From: CAVRXQ01 sp963725215
Lineage (GTDB): Bacteria > Actinomycetota > Acidimicrobiia > Acidimicrobiales > Bog-793
DNA: 64,000 bases
Assembly (NCBI GenBank): GCA_963725215.1
Contig: CAVRXQ010000006.1
Span: 62,001 to 126,000 of the forward strand
Direction: 5' to 3'
Shown piece by piece: positions 63,974 through 64,000 of this stretch (positions are counted from its first letter, which is position 1; every line of letters begins with the position of its first letter). A program made the translations under genes and the position numbers. Under the pieces are notes generated by a model that worked only from the letters and a program-made list of their open reading frames with translations, was not told the DNA's origin and ran no database searches.

Positions 63974-64000
63974 TGGCGCCGCCTCTTCACTGCCGCTCGG

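Overview
The window is high-GC DNA with long, tightly packed genes. It looks actinobacterial (Actinomycetota, perhaps Acidimicrobiia-like, although rank cannot be fixed from sequence alone). The pointers are a division/cell-wall cluster with SepF, YggT and DivIVA/Wag31 homologues after ftsZ, a type 2 (mycobacterial-like) isoleucyl-tRNA synthetase, a ROK-family polyphosphate glucokinase, and frequent GTG starts with 4-bp ATGA/GTGA overlaps.

Region 1 (1-21.7 kb) is core. The order is murE-mraY-murD-ftsW-murG-murC::murB-ftsQ-ftsZ-pgeF-yggS-sepF-yggT-divIVA, most genes translationally coupled. They make lipid II, flip and polymerise it, and build and place the Z ring. murF is not in its usual place, and murC and murB form one fusion reading frame broken by a single extra base. 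Next come ileS (reverse), a DUF167 gene, a DksA-like protein with a histone-H1-like tail, lspA, rluD, a group 2 sigma factor (reverse) and a histidine phosphatase.

Region 2 (21.7-37.4 kb) is chromosomal but less conserved: a large secreted repeat protein, an Rrf2 regulator, an operon of a phosphodiesterase-type hydrolase, cobalamin adenosyltransferase, leucyl aminopeptidase and polyphosphate glucokinase, then an inositol-phosphatase homologue, a coiled-coil zinc-ribbon protein, a G1 peptidase, a VOC protein, a cupin, a hydrolase-cyclase fusion and a methyltransferase.

Region 3 (37.4-54.2 kb) is an accessory island of single genes and short modules: DUF5131/TcmP, two nearly identical flavin/F420 split-barrel genes, DUF4279, DUF1918, DUF5684, an exonuclease-BRCT fusion, a divergent module of a sigma/alpha-CTD-like protein, a small basic protein and a GHKL ATPase, and CutA. 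They are separated by seven copies of a 32-33 bp imperfect palindrome and by two other repeat families. A tyrosine recombinase closes the island, and two remnants of its gene (one partly inverted) lie inside. This arrangement resembles a gene-cassette array and is the most interesting part of the window.

Region 4 (54.2-64 kb) holds an FtsX-like ABC permease, a Clp-N-domain protein, a zinc-ribbon microprotein, lipoprotein and membrane proteins, a dodecin and an ACT-like protein. Most are interrupted by single-base indels. Many of these are repaired by adding one base to a G or C run, which suggests consensus errors rather than gene decay.
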